A stretch of DNA of 64,000 nucleotides from Sva-07 sp963741755 (GCA_963741755.1 CAVUJG010000006.1:1-64000); one strand, 5' to 3'. Shown: positions 1 through 9,206, numbered from the stretch's first letter. Notes: a model not told the origin generated them from the letters alone. Numbers and translations: made by a program.

Positions 1-124
1 TCTTTGACGACGGCGACCAGTCCGGCGACGAACTGGAAGATCCCGCCATCAGCAACAACACAGACGCAAACATCGCGTATCCGACTGCCCAGGAACTGTG
101 GGCCAGCTTGTTGGAATCGGTCAT
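1..124 (-). CDS. DUF7144-like membrane protein, N-terminal fragment, frameshifted
   Basis: An ATG at 124 follows a good AGGAGG site eight bases upstream. The first 28 residues read MTDSNKLAHSSWAVGYAMFA and then a hydrophobic stretch ending in MAG. Near position 42-46 the reading frame must change by one base. In the new frame the protein continues IFQFVAGLVAVVK, which matches the usual start of the second helix of DUF7144 membrane proteins. Without the shift the frame reads a serine/proline-rich stretch that does not fit. The gene runs off the left edge. Function of the family is unknown. Family call is by recalled resemblance. Confidence 0.5.
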   Translation of the reverse strand, partial: MTDSNKLAHSSWAVGYAMFASVLLLMAGSSSSSPDWSPSSK

Positions 125-250
125 TGTCTGCCTCCTGATGACGGGCGCGCCCCTGGTGGACGCTGCATCGTTACTCCTCGATGCTCGCCCTGCGCCGACC
201 ACGTGACATCACCCGAGACGATGATCCTGACCGGGCCGTGGCCCGTCCGT

Positions 251-2901
251 CTACAGGATGCCGAGTTGTGCGGCCCGCTCGACGGCCTCGTCGCGGCCGT
301 CGGCGTTCAGCTTGACGTAGATGTGGCGCACGTGCGTCTTGAGCGTGTTGACCGACACATACAGTTGCGCCGCCATCTCGGCATTGGTGAGCCGGGTGGG
401 CAGCAAATTGAGCACCTCTCGCTCGCGGTCGGTCAGCGGTTCGATCAACCGCTCGTGCGACGTTCCTCGGTCCTGCACGGCGTGCGCCCTGTCGACGATC
501 GAACGAACGAACGGCCGCGACAGGAGTTGTACGTCTGACTTCAGCAGGCTGATCATCGACGGTACTTCGAGGAACGGGGCACGCAAGGCGCCCGGCTCGG
601 CATGTAGCACCGCCTCGTTGACCACCGAGATGGCCAGTCGGCGCTGTCCTTCGGCCGCCAACAGCGCGTCGCGGCGCACAGCAGCCCGAGCGTCTCGCGC
701 CGGTCGCCGACCTGCGGGGTCCAGGAGTCGATGACGGCTCTCGCCTCGACCAGGTGACCACCTGCGAGTGCGAAGTCGAACCGGGCGGCCGGGCTGATTG
801 AAGGCGCTCCGGCGATGATGTCGCCGGCAGCCAGGAGGTTCCCGGTCGCGATGCGGAGACGAATCTGGAGGTCACGATCGGCGGCGACGACGACGGGTGG
901 CGCCAAGGCAGGTGGTGGTGTTGCTTCGAGCATTGCCAGGGCCTTGGGCGATCCTTCCGCCAGGGTGATCCTGACCGCGTCGAGCCAGCGGTGCGTCGCC
1001 CGCAATGCCACACGATTCGATTGCTCGACGGCGACGCCCGCGCTTCGTAGATGCTCGGCCGCAGTCGAATGGTCGAGATGATCAAGAGCGATCAACGCCA
1101 GCGCGTGACGCGGGTAGGCCAGGGCGACGTGCTTGTCGATCAGACTGTGCTGTGCAAGTTCGATCGAACGCACTGCCAACGACTCAGCCGCGTCGACATC
1201 GCCGAGCCAGGCGCGAGCGAGGCCGAGCATTCCGAGCGAGTACACCTTCCAGACGGGGTACTGCATGGCGTCCATCGCGAACACCGCCTCGAGGCGTTCG
1301 ATCGCCGTCGGCAGATCACCGCGGTGGAATGCTGCGACTCCGGGCATGAACCGAACGAAGAACTCGACCGTCGAGCGTCCCCCCGCACCGATCAGGTCGA
1401 CCAGATCACAGTCGTCTGCGGTCTGGGCGAACTCGAGCCCGTCAGACGATGCTCGCTCGATCTCGTACGGTGGCAGATCATCGAGCCCCAGCAGGCTGTA
1501 GAGCGCGTGCGCCGTTGCCTGCTCACCGTCGGACATGCCGCCACGACGAAGCACACGCCGGTAGGTCTCCGCCGCTGCCATCGAGTCGAGCGCCCCAATC
1601 TCCGCAGCGAGGAGATGGATACCGAGCTCTGGTGCCGGCGCGGTGGCGACGGCCTCGGCGGACCGCAGCCATCGCACCAGCGTGGCGGACTCGTTGCGCT
1701 CGTAGAAGCGCCGACCGTGTTCGACGACCATCCGGACGACTCCAGCCGCATCGGCCAGCTCCAGATACTGCTCGACTGCTGCCGCAGCGTTGTCGTTGGC
1801 CGCGAGGAACACGGCGGCCCGACGCCGCAGGTCGCGTTCGCGATCGGGATCCTCGAGGCGAAGGGTGTTGCGGATCAGATCAGCGAACAGATGGTGGTAT
1901 CGGGCACGACGATGAGGTCCGGACGAGACAATGAAGATCAGGTCCTGTTCGAGCCGGACGAGCGTCTCCTCGATCTCCGAGGGTGTCATGCCATCGACGA
2001 CCGCCCCACAGAGTTCCACCGACAGCCACGGCAGGATGCTCGTCGACATGACGAAGTCACGCGTCCGGGCATCGAACGTCTCCAGTACTTCGCGAGTCAG
2101 GTACTGAGCGACGAGGACGTCACTGCCGTCGAAGTCCTCGACGAATCGGATGACATCGGGCGAGTGCCGGATCGACAGTCCTGCGAGCTGCAGGCCGACC
2201 GCCCAACCGTCGGTACGGTCGTGAAGTCGGGACAGCGTCGACTCGTCGAGCTCGATTCCGGACACCGCCTCGACGAACACTCGGGTTTCGGAGAGATCGA
2301 ACGACAGATCACTTCCCCGGATTTCGTCGACTCTGCCTTCGAGACGGAGTCGATGGATGGTCAGCGGCGGGTCGTAGCGAGCAGCGACGAAGATGCGAGC
2401 GTTGCTGGGAAGCCCCTGCACCACTCCGTCGAGCACTGAGTGAGCGGCTCCCGATCCGACCAAGTGAGCATCGTCGACCACGACGACAAGGTCGACCTCG
2501 AGCTGTTCGATCGCCACCAGCAGACGCGCAACGAACTGACGGCCAGCCGTGCCGCTTCCGATGGCGGAGACATCAGCGAACTGTTCGGCGAATCCAACGA
2601 CTCGTTCGTCGATCGACGCCACCAGAGCGTGCGCCAACACCGTCGGGTCGCCGAACCTGTCGTCGGCTTCGACCCAGACGACTACCACCTGCGGCCGCGC
2701 ATGCATCCACGTCGACAACAATGTCGACTTGCCGGAACCCGCCCCAGCGACGACGAGACCGAGGCCTCCACCGGGCACCGCATCGAGCCTGTCCAGTAGT
2801 CGATCACGCTGCAGCGCTGTCGTGGTGGTCGAAGGGGCGGCCGCTGCTGTGCTCGGCCTGGCGCCCATTCGGGGCACGCTACCAACTGCTCGGCCACGCA
2901 C
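251..2901 (-). CDS. MalT-type LuxR family transcriptional regulator, frameshifted near 675
   Basis: Large ATP-dependent LuxR regulator, cytoplasmic. A GTG start at 2901 is used; an ATG at 2868 is possible. Walker A is GAGSGKST at about residues 53-60 and Walker B VVVVDDAH at about 139-146, followed by a helical TPR-like middle. The C-terminal LuxR helix-turn-helix (LTDREREVLNLL, TNAEMAAQLYVSVNTLKTH) lies in another frame, 251-679. Joining the frames needs one base change near 670-685. The intact protein would be about 880 residues, normal for the MalT class, whose members bind an inducer and ATP before activating transcription. The inducer is unknown. The adjacent downstream gene is an SMP-30-like protein on the same strand. 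Confidence 0.85.
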
Positions 2902-2934
2902 CCGGGCAGCCGGAATGAGGGTCGGCGTGAGGCG

Positions 2935-4080
2935 TCAACGCTCGCTGAGGCGGTGCAACTCCAGCACATCGAGGTGCAGGTCCTGGAGTCGGTGAAGAAT
3001 CGCATGGAGCGCCGCCTGGTCGACGATCGTTCCGACGAGGTGGAACTGCCGGCCGCGGATCTCGGTGACCTCGAACTCGGGCAGCACGGTCTCGATCATC
3101 GAACCATGCCCTCCGCCCACCACGATCTCGTACCCCAGACCCTCGCCGATCGAGCCAGTCGAGACGTCGAGTGCGACCCGAGCCCACCAGTTCGGCTCAG
3201 GGCGATACGACCATGACGGCGATCCGGCAGTCCTTGTGTCGACCCGATACACCAGACCGGCATCCGGGTCGGCGGCGCGTTGTCCGTCGTCCCATCCCTC
3301 GGTGCCCGTGGTCACGAACAGTGTGCGGAGATCCCGTCCGCCGAACGCACATGACGTGACCTGGGCCGCCGGCAGGCGGTGTACGCCGAGCAGCACGCCG
3401 CTCGGACTGTAGCGACGCAGGGCATGGCCTCCGAACATCGCGATCCACAGGTCGCCGCGCCCATCGACGCTGAGTCCATCGGGTGCGCCATCGGCCCCGT
3501 CGAACGACAGCAGGACACGTTGTCGACCGAGCACGCCACGGTCGGGGTCGAACGCAAAGGCAAGGACGTGGCGCAAGCCGCTGTCGGCGAGATACAACGT
3601 CCGCCCGTCAGGGCTCCACCCGAGTCCGCCCGGATTCACGAGCGAATCGACCATGAGGTCGATCTCGCCGTCGCGTTCCAATCGGTACAGGCCGCCGACC
3701 GGCGAGACGTGGTCCTCGGCGCCTGCGCCTGCCCACAGCCGACCGCGCTGGTCGCACGCTGCCTCGTTCAGCCTCGCTCCCACCGGCGCCACCATGGCGA
3801 GTTCCGACGTCGAACCGTCCGGACGCAACAGGACGATGCTGCGACCGAGTGTGACCAGCCATCCGTCATTGCCATCGACGGGCGTGAGTGCACCTGGCCG
3901 GTCGAGCAGGTGGTACGTGCACACGGGTTGAAGATCCGTGCTGCCCACGACTCGTGCCCGGTGTGCGAGTCCTGCCCCGCTGTCGACCCACAGGAACTCG
4001 CTGCGTCGACGATCCCACCGCATCGCCCGCCCCAGTTGCGCCTGGATCGGCACACCAGCGACTGCGTCAACCCGGATCAC
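2935..4080 (-). CDS. SMP-30/gluconolactonase family protein with C-terminal extension
   Basis: A beta-propeller of the SMP-30/gluconolactonase/LRE type: WDRRRSEFLWVD, RLNEAACDQRGRLWAG, NPGGLGWSPDGRTLYLADS and DGLSVDGRGDLWIA are the conserved blade and metal-site motifs. Family members hydrolyse lactones or esters. The GTG at 4080 is chosen because AGGAGA lies just upstream and because the frame further upstream is antisense to the phosphatase gene. After about residue 300 the propeller ends, and an extra domain of about 75 residues follows (GLGYEIVVGGGHG, then VDQAALHAILHRLQDL). That extension resembles small stand-alone actinobacterial proteins. It may be a true fusion or the result of a lost stop codon. 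Substrate unknown. Confidence 0.75.
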   Translation of the reverse strand: MIRVDAVAGVPIQAQLGRAMRWDRRRSEFLWVDSGAGLAHRARVVGSTDLQPVCTYHLLDRPGALTPVDGNDGWLVTLGRSIVLLRPDGSTSELAMVAPVGARLNEAACDQRGRLWAGAGAEDHVSPVGGLYRLERDGEIDLMVDSLVNPGGLGWSPDGRTLYLADSGLRHVLAFAFDPDRGVLGRQRVLLSFDGADGAPDGLSVDGRGDLWIAMFGGHALRRYSPSGVLLGVHRLPAAQVTSCAFGGRDLRTLFVTTGTEGWDDGQRAADPDAGLVYRVDTRTAGSPSWSYRPEPNWWARVALDVSTGSIGEGLGYEIVVGGGHGSMIETVLPEFEVTEIRGRQFHLVGTIVDQAALHAILHRLQDLHLDVLELHRLSER

Positions 4081-4240
4081 GGACTCTCCTGGCACGACGA
4101 CATCGTGCGCCACCCGTCCGGCCGGTTCGTCACCCGCCCCGGATGATCTGTCGGAGGCACCCGCCACCGTCCGGTCGCGACCGCGAAGATCATCCGGCAC
4201 GGGTGATGTCGCGATGAGGTGTCGACCCGATGCTGGATCG

Positions 4241-4730
4241 ATGGTCAAACACACCCGCACGTTGGACGGGATGGTGTACGTGGTTCGCCACGCCCGAGCC
4301 GGTCGGCGAACGGCAGCCGACGACGACGCGCTGCGTTCACTGAGCAAACGAGGGCGCCGCCAGGCAGAGCGGATCGCGGAGATCCTTTGTCCCGAAGTCT
4401 CCGGCCGGATCCTCTCGAGTCCGTACATCCGTTGCATCGAGACCGTGCTCCCGCTCGCCACACGACTCGGCTCCGACGTCGACGTCACCGACGCGCTTGC
4501 CGAAGGCGCAGACATCGACGAGGTGATCCGGCTCCTCGGCGAACTGCCAGATGGAAGTGTCACATGCGGACACGGCGACCTGCTGTCCGAACTCATCGGT
4601 CGGCTCGAGTCGGCCGGATGCAGCATCGGCGGATCGATCAGCACGGCCAAAGGTGTCGTCTGGGCGATCCAGACGGATCGACGGCCGCCCCGTGCACCTC
4701 CGGGTGTTGCTGGATCCCGGCGCACACTGA
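4241..4730 (+). CDS. SixA-type histidine phosphatase family protein, frameshifted near the end
   Basis: Short phosphohistidine-phosphatase-like protein. The RHG-type motif is VVRHARAG, the second conserved region is SSPYIRCIETVLPLA, and the second catalytic histidine lies in TCGHGDLL. ATG 4241 or 4271 may be the start. Near 4675 the frame changes: the uninterrupted frame runs to 4750 with poor third-position GC (RRPPRAPPGVAG), whereas the neighbouring frame gives DGRPVHLRVLLDPGAH and stops at 4730 with typical codon use. I place the end at 4730. SixA enzymes dephosphorylate histidine phosphotransfer proteins; the substrate here is not evident. Transcribed divergently from the SMP-30 gene. Confidence 0.75.
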
Positions 4731-4795
4731 TGATCATGCTTCGAGGCTGACGTCAGGTGCGCTGGAGGTGCCCATACGGACGACGGGCAGCCTGC

Positions 4796-5196
4796 TCAGG
4801 CGAGCAGCTTGGCCTTCTGGGCCGAGAACTCCTCGTCGGTCAACACGCCCTGGTCACGAAGTGAAGCGAGCTTGGCGATTTCGTCGGCTCCACCGGGCCG
4901 CCTGCAGTACCCGCGGTCTGGCGAACATAGGCCTGGAATTCGGATTCGCGCTGCTGGGCAGAGGCGATGTCCCGCTCGGTCATGGACTTGCCGTTGACGA
5001 CGACGTAGATGAACACGCCGAGGAACGGCACCAGGATCACGAAGATCGACCAGAGGGCCTTGCCCCATCCGCCCATTTCCTTGCTGCGGAAGATGTCGGC
5101 AAACACGCGGAACAGCAGCCACAGCCAGGCGAACCACAAGAAGAAGATCATCATGGTCCAGAACAGACCGAGTAGTGGGTAGTCGTATGCGAGCAT
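4796..5196 (-). CDS. Membrane protein with cardiolipin-synthase N-like helices and SHOCT tail, frameshifted
   Basis: ATG 5196 is preceded by AAGGAGG five bases upstream. The first helix pair (YPLLGLFWTMMIFFLWFAW, then WSIFVILVPFLGVFIYVVV) resembles the PLDc_N two-helix module. The tail DEIAKLASLRDQGVLTDEEF followed by SAQKAKLLA is a classical SHOCT domain. The two parts are in different frames, and a one-base change near 4895-4905 joins them. Intact length would be about 132 residues. SHOCT-tailed proteins are small membrane-associated proteins with no settled biochemical role. Codon use is good on both sides of the break, so this looks like an indel rather than decay. Confidence 0.8.
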
Positions 5197-5381
5197 CGTC
5201 GCCTCCTTGGGTCTGTTGTTGCCGATCTCGAAGCTGCTTTCAGGCAACGATCGAACGGTACCGGCAACGGTACGTCGCGACGTCGCCCCATCTGGATGAT
5301 GTCGGACGAATCGGGTCGCAGATCGGAGGAATCACCCAGAGCGGGTGACGTTCGCGCGGCGTGAGGTGCGAGGGTGTAGTC

Positions 5382-5837
5382 ATGACCGACGTCCAACTGA
5401 ACGAACTGGGCCCCGTCGACTACCTGGTCGTCGAGTTCCCTGCCAACGCATCCAACTTCACCGGTGAAATGGCCAACGAACTCGTCGCCCTCGTCGATGC
5501 CGGCATCATCCGGGTGATCGATGTCCTGATCCTCACCAAGAACGACGACGGGACCATCGATGTCCTCGAGCTGTCGGACGTCGAAGAACTCGGCGCGCTG
5601 CGCACGATCGAAGCCGAGCTCGCTGAGCTGCTGGCCGAGGACGACATCGAGCACCTCGCCGCAGCGATGGACCCCGGCTCGACCGCCGGTGTGCTGATCT
5701 GGGAAAACCTCTGGGCGGCACCGTTTGCCTCGGCCGCCCGCCGCTCCGGTGGTCAGCTGATCGCCGACGGCCGCATTCCGATCCAGGCAATCATCGCGGC
5801 CATCGAGGCCGACGACGCCATGACTGAAGGAGCCTGA
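5382..5837 (+). CDS. DUF6325 family protein
   Basis: 151 residues, acidic, starting MTDVQLNELGPVDYLVVEFP, which is the usual opening of DUF6325 proteins. The middle is VALVDAGIIRVIDVLILTK and the end carries a glycine/alanine segment similar to DUF1269 proteins. Start ATG 5382; upstream sequence has only a weak AGGG site. It is separated by one base from the next small gene, and the two are probably co-translated. DUF6325 genes usually sit next to SHOCT-domain genes in actinobacteria; here a SHOCT-type membrane gene is encoded divergently just upstream. Function unknown. Confidence 0.85.
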   Translation: MTDVQLNELGPVDYLVVEFPANASNFTGEMANELVALVDAGIIRVIDVLILTKNDDGTIDVLELSDVEELGALRTIEAELAELLAEDDIEHLAAAMDPGSTAGVLIWENLWAAPFASAARRSGGQLIADGRIPIQAIIAAIEADDAMTEGA

Positions 5838-5838
5838 C

Positions 5839-6000
5839 ATGCCCATGCGAGCAACACGAGCCGGACGACGAGGAGTCGTCGGCGCACCTGTCGCCAAGAC
5901 CGCAGTGGTCGCCAAGGCAGTGTCACCCGGCCCATCGCCGGTCGCGAAGACCGCCGTCGTCGCCGCCGCGGTGACCCCCGGCCGCCGCCGCCGCATCTGA
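5839..6000 (+). CDS. 53-residue microprotein with duplicated AKTAVVA motif
   Basis: Small gene directly after the DUF6325 gene (one base gap), preceded by GAAGGAGC. It encodes 53 residues: a basic start MPMRATRAGRRG, then PVAKTAVVAKAV, a short spacer, PVAKTAVVAAAV, and a basic tail PGRRRRI. The motif resembles the N-terminal ARTAVVAGTA-like stretch that precedes SHOCT domains in proteins usually paired with DUF6325, but no SHOCT domain follows. Third-position GC is high throughout. It looks like a real partner of the DUF6325 protein, perhaps a peptide carrying only the membrane or partner-binding motif in two copies. Confidence 0.65.
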   Translation: MPMRATRAGRRGVVGAPVAKTAVVAKAVSPGPSPVAKTAVVAAAVTPGRRRRI

Positions 6001-6027
6001 CGCTGCGGTCGACGCCAACGAGCGCCG

Positions 6028-6654
6028 TCAGCTCGCAGCCGGTCGGTTACCTGCGCGTAGTTCGCGAATGATGGTCTCGACCACCCAGGCAACTACAGGT
6101 CCCGACTCGGTGCCCGTGACGCCGAACTCCTCGCGCATCCTCAGCCAGGCCTGCGACGACACCAGACATCGGATCACCGCAGCGATCCGCAGCTGCTCGC
6201 GCTCGTCGAGTTCGGGCAGACCCTTCGCCAGCAACTGACGCATGTCGTGCGTGTTGGCCTGTGTGTCGGTCGCGAATCGTCTCGGGTCGGCGTTGAACAC
6301 CGCCTCGGCGCGTGCGATCACGTAGTGCTCGTCGAGCACTTCCATCAGTTGACGGCTCGTCGGAGCGAGCTCGTCGAGGTCCCCCACCTCGAATGATGGT
6401 CTGCCCGCGAGGTGCGGCAGCCGTTGCGACAAGCCATCGAGCAGCGCGCCACGGTCGGGGAAGTGCCGATACACGGTTCGCTCCGAGACTCCCGCCGCTC
6501 TGGCGATGTCGCGCGTCGTCACCTCGTCGGCGCGTCGATCGCCGAGCAAGGTGGTGACGGCATCCAGAATGAGTTCCCGCGTCTGGGCGACCTGACGATC
6601 GCGCAACGTGGAGCTGTACGGCTTGCTCTCGGACTGATCCGGTGATGTGCTCAT
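6028..6654 (-). CDS. TetR family transcriptional regulator
   Basis: 208 residues. The N-terminal TetR helix-turn-helix is clear: QTRELILDAVTTLLGD, then VTTRDIARAAGVSERTVYRHF at about residues 45-65. The C-terminal ligand-binding half is helical and variable. ATG 6654 has GGAGG four to five bases upstream. The gene is divergent from the PEP-mobile-domain enzyme, and the 107-base gap contains a palindromic pair, so control of the enzyme gene and autoregulation are likely. Ligand unknown. Confidence 0.9.
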   Translation of the reverse strand: MSTSPDQSESKPYSSTLRDRQVAQTRELILDAVTTLLGDRRADEVTTRDIARAAGVSERTVYRHFPDRGALLDGLSQRLPHLAGRPSFEVGDLDELAPTSRQLMEVLDEHYVIARAEAVFNADPRRFATDTQANTHDMRQLLAKGLPELDEREQLRIAAVIRCLVSSQAWLRMREEFGVTGTESGPVVAWVVETIIRELRAGNRPAAS

Positions 6655-6702
6655 CGTGCCTCCGCTCCAAGTCTGGCAGATGCCCAACATGATGACAAAC
6701 AA

Positions 6703-6728
6703 ATGTCTTGACGGCAGTTGTCTGACAT
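6703..6728. promoter_or_regulatory. Putative TetR operator between divergent genes
   Basis: In the gap between the TetR gene and the enzyme gene, TGTCTTGAC (6704-6712) and TGTCTGACA (6719-6727) are two TGTC-n-GAC(A) palindromes with starts 15 bases apart. Outer ATGTC (6703-6707) and GACAT (6724-6728) form a further inverted repeat. A TTGACG hexamer (6709-6714) overlaps. Position and symmetry fit an operator for the neighbouring TetR protein. Confidence 0.45.
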
Positions 6729-6761
6729 GATTGAGTCGATCGGGAGGAAGAGGGGAACTCC

Positions 6762-8441
6762 ATGATCGACATCGCCACCGAGACAGATTCCCACGAGGTG
6801 TGCTTCGAGCCGCCGGCGCCAGGCCAGTGGGAACTCGAGACGTCCCACCACGGTGTCCGGCCGCTCTCTCCGGTCCTCCGCGGCGCCTACCAGCGAGCTT
6901 TCGAGGCCGGCATCGTCGAGCCGTTGGAGCGGTACGGACTCCCGCTGGCGACGGTGCAGGCCAAATTCGTGAACGGCTGTCTCTACATGCGACCGCTGGC
7001 GATCGGCGAGAAGCCTGGTTCCACTCCCAAAGCGCCGCCGCCAGCGTTCGTGATGAAGCTGATCTCACGGCTGCACCCCGAGCTGCGACGGCGGGCCAAG
7101 ACCGCCGAGCAGGCGTTCGCCGAACGACGCTGGCGCCAGGAGGTCGACCAGTGGTTCGACCACGACCGGGCGGCGCAAGTGGATCGCAACCGCGAGCTCC
7201 AGGCTGTGCGACTCGGCGAGCTCGATGATGGAGAGTTGGCCGCTCACGTGGCGACGACATTGGCGCACTTCGAGGAATCCGCTCGGAGGAACCTGGCAAC
7301 CCATGGCGGAGATCTGATCCCTTCGGGTGATCTGCTCGCGCATTGCGAGAGCTGGGGAGTCGGCGCCAACGAGGCTGCGGCGCTCCTCACCGGCAGCTCG
7401 CCCGCCACGATCGAAACGGCCGTGATACTGCGCCCCGTCGCCGAGGCCGTCGCCCTGGCCGCAGTGCCCGTTGACTCGCTCGCATCGGTCGACGATGTGC
7501 GATCGCTCGGCCCGGATGTCCGAGCAGCAGTCGACGCATGGCTCGAGTTGCACGCGTGGCGAACGGTCACCAGCGACGACGTCGACCGTCCCACGCTCGC
7601 AGAGGTGCCAACCCTGCAACTGGCGGCGTTGCTGGGCGCCTCGGAACGCCTCGACGTCTCCGAACCCGATGACGACGCGGTTCGATCCCGAGTTCCGGCC
7701 GAATCTCGCACGTTGTTCGACGAGTTGCTCGTAGAGGCTCGGTACGGACACCGTCAGCGTGAAGACATCCGCGGTCTGTGCTGGAACTGGCCGTGTGGCC
7801 TGGTGCGCCGTGCACTACTCGAGGCCGGGCGGCGCCTCCACGCATCGGGACGCGTCCACGACGTCGAACACGTCGTCGAGTTGTTCCCTGATGAGCTCGA
7901 TCGGCTGCTGCGCAACGCCGAAGGGCCAACCGCTGGCGCGCTGTCGAAGCGGGCCGCCGAACGTGACCGGATCGAGGCCGCTCCCCCACCTCGACTGCTC
8001 GGCGAGCCCGAGCCCATGCCGCCGCTCGATGCGTTCCCGAAGGCGATGGCCCGAGCGACCGTCGCGCTCATGACGAACCTCGGCGCCGATGCCACGCCAC
8101 CGCCCGGCGACGACGAACCATCGACGGTGAGTGGGATCGGAATCGGTGACACGCTGTACCGCGGGCGAGCCTGTGTTGTTCGCGATCTGATGCTTGCCTT
8201 CGATCAGCTCGAGCCGGGAGATGTCCTGGTGGCACCGTTCACTGGCCCGTCGTCGAATTCACTGATGCCCGTGATCGGCGCTCTGGTCGTCGAAGAGGGC
8301 GGAGCGATCTGCCACGCCGCGATCGTGTCGCGTGAGTTCGGGCTACCGGCGGTGATCGGCGCCCACGGAGCCACAACCCGCATCCCCCACGGCGCTCAGG
8401 TCGAAGTCGACCCGAAGAGCGGCATCGTGCGCGTGCTCTGA
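6762..8441 (+). CDS. PEP-utilizing enzyme mobile-domain protein lacking ATP-grasp
   Basis: 559 residues. The C-terminal about 90 residues form the phosphohistidine swivelling domain: DVLVAPFTGPSSNSLMPVIG, then GGAICHAAIVSREFGLPAVI with the catalytic histidine. The N-terminal about 450 residues start PPAPGQWELETSHHGVRPLS, typical of actinobacterial PEP-utilizing proteins, and are mostly helical. The ATP-grasp domain of PEP synthase or rifamycin phosphotransferase is not seen, so any phosphate donor domain would have to come from another protein. Divergent from a TetR gene, suggesting induction by a small molecule. Related in architecture to the last two domains of rifampin phosphotransferase; substrate unknown. 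Confidence 0.8.
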   Translation: MIDIATETDSHEVCFEPPAPGQWELETSHHGVRPLSPVLRGAYQRAFEAGIVEPLERYGLPLATVQAKFVNGCLYMRPLAIGEKPGSTPKAPPPAFVMKLISRLHPELRRRAKTAEQAFAERRWRQEVDQWFDHDRAAQVDRNRELQAVRLGELDDGELAAHVATTLAHFEESARRNLATHGGDLIPSGDLLAHCESWGVGANEAAALLTGSSPATIETAVILRPVAEAVALAAVPVDSLASVDDVRSLGPDVRAAVDAWLELHAWRTVTSDDVDRPTLAEVPTLQLAALLGASERLDVSEPDDDAVRSRVPAESRTLFDELLVEARYGHRQREDIRGLCWNWPCGLVRRALLEAGRRLHASGRVHDVEHVVELFPDELDRLLRNAEGPTAGALSKRAAERDRIEAAPPPRLLGEPEPMPPLDAFPKAMARATVALMTNLGADATPPPGDDEPSTVSGIGIGDTLYRGRACVVRDLMLAFDQLEPGDVLVAPFTGPSSNSLMPVIGALVVEEGGAICHAAIVSREFGLPAVIGAHGATTRIPHGAQVEVDPKSGIVRVL

Positions 8442-8478
8442 CCCGAGAGCACCCCCATGACTCGTCGTCCCGCGATCG

Positions 8479-8563
8479 CTACGACAGGAAGTCGACGATG
8501 CGTTCGTTGACGACGGTGGGTGAGGTTCGACTGCGATCCCCGGATGGCCACCCTGCTCGATGA
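8479..8563 (-). pseudogene. Remnant of an alpha/beta-hydrolase C-terminus beside tRNA
   Basis: Directly 3' of the tRNA on the minus strand, the sequence reads GGHPG, then after a one-base shift DRSRTSPTVVNERIVDFLS and a stop at 8479. This resembles the last 25 residues of an alpha/beta hydrolase (catalytic-histidine loop, then VNERIVDFL). No upstream part exists; the tRNA occupies its place. Probably a scar of insertion or deletion at the tRNA end. Call rests on a short stretch. Confidence 0.35.
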
Positions 8564-8640
8564 TGGTGGGGCGGGTGGGGCTCGAACCCACGACCCACGG
8601 ATTATGAGTCCGCTGCTCTAACCGACTGAGCTACCGCCCC
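8564..8640 (-). tRNA. tRNA-Met(CAT)
   Basis: Cloverleaf on the minus strand: acceptor GGGGCGG/CCGCCCC, D arm GCTCAGTCGGTTAGAGC, anticodon stem-loop GGACTCATAATCC with anticodon CAT (8604-8606), T arm GTGGGTTCGAGCCCCAC. Discriminator A, and CCA is encoded. Elongator Met is the likely identity; a lysidine-modified Ile(CAT) tRNA cannot be excluded by eye. Confidence 0.9.
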
Positions 8641-8695
8641 GAAACATGGATGTCGGCCCAAGCTATCGATCGGCACGGCGTCGCCGCCGGACCGC

Positions 8696-9163
8696 TCAGG
8701 CTTCGAGTGCCGCCTTGAGGCGTCCCAACGTGGCGTCCATTCCCTTGACCATGCTCTTGGATCGGCGCATCACGGTCTCGTACAGGAACTTCTGGACACC
8801 TTCGGGCGGCGGGAACGAGAACGACTCGGTGACCACGGTCGAACCGTCGCGATCCTCGAACTCATACCGCCACGTGGAGTACCCCTCGGCAAGGAACTCG
8901 AACACTGCGTTTGGTTCGCACGCGGTGATCTCGGAGGTCGTCGTCCACTTCTTGAGGGTGACGGGGCCGGCTTTGGCGACGTTGTCGCCGCTGAACTTCG
9001 ACCCAACGGCAGGACCCTCGTCGTCGACCCATCGGCACGCCACGCACTCGGGGCTCCACTCCCCCATTCGGGTGATGTCGGAGACTGCGGCGAACACCTC
9101 GTCAACGGGTCGATCGATCGTGATCGAGGCCGAGCCGGTGAGCGGTTGAGGAGTAGTTGCCAT
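8696..9163 (-). CDS. SRPBCC (START-like) family protein
   Basis: 155 residues, ATG 9163. The sequence SASITIDRPVDEVFAAVSD is the typical first strand and helix of polyketide-cyclase/START-like proteins, followed by MGEWSPECVACRWVDDEGPAVG and a C-terminal helix ending LGRLKAALEA. Such proteins bind hydrophobic ligands in a helix-grip fold; the ligand is not indicated by the neighbours. It lies 43 bases from the end of the SDR gene on the same strand, so the two may be co-transcribed. Confidence 0.85.
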   Translation of the reverse strand: MATTPQPLTGSASITIDRPVDEVFAAVSDITRMGEWSPECVACRWVDDEGPAVGSKFSGDNVAKAGPVTLKKWTTTSEITACEPNAVFEFLAEGYSTWRYEFEDRDGSTVVTESFSFPPPEGVQKFLYETVMRRSKSMVKGMDATLGRLKAALEA

Positions 9164-9206
9164 GCGGCAGTGTGACACACCGCCCGACGCTGTCGGATGG
9201 TGCCGC

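Noticed and set aside
1051..2439. 462-codon plus-strand frame over the LuxR gene
   Set aside because: Antisense to a clear MalT-type regulator; no recognisable motifs.
2935..4737. Starting the SMP-30 protein at 4737
   Set aside because: The added 220 residues are antisense to the histidine phosphatase and have no domain; GTG 4080 with AGGAGA fits better.
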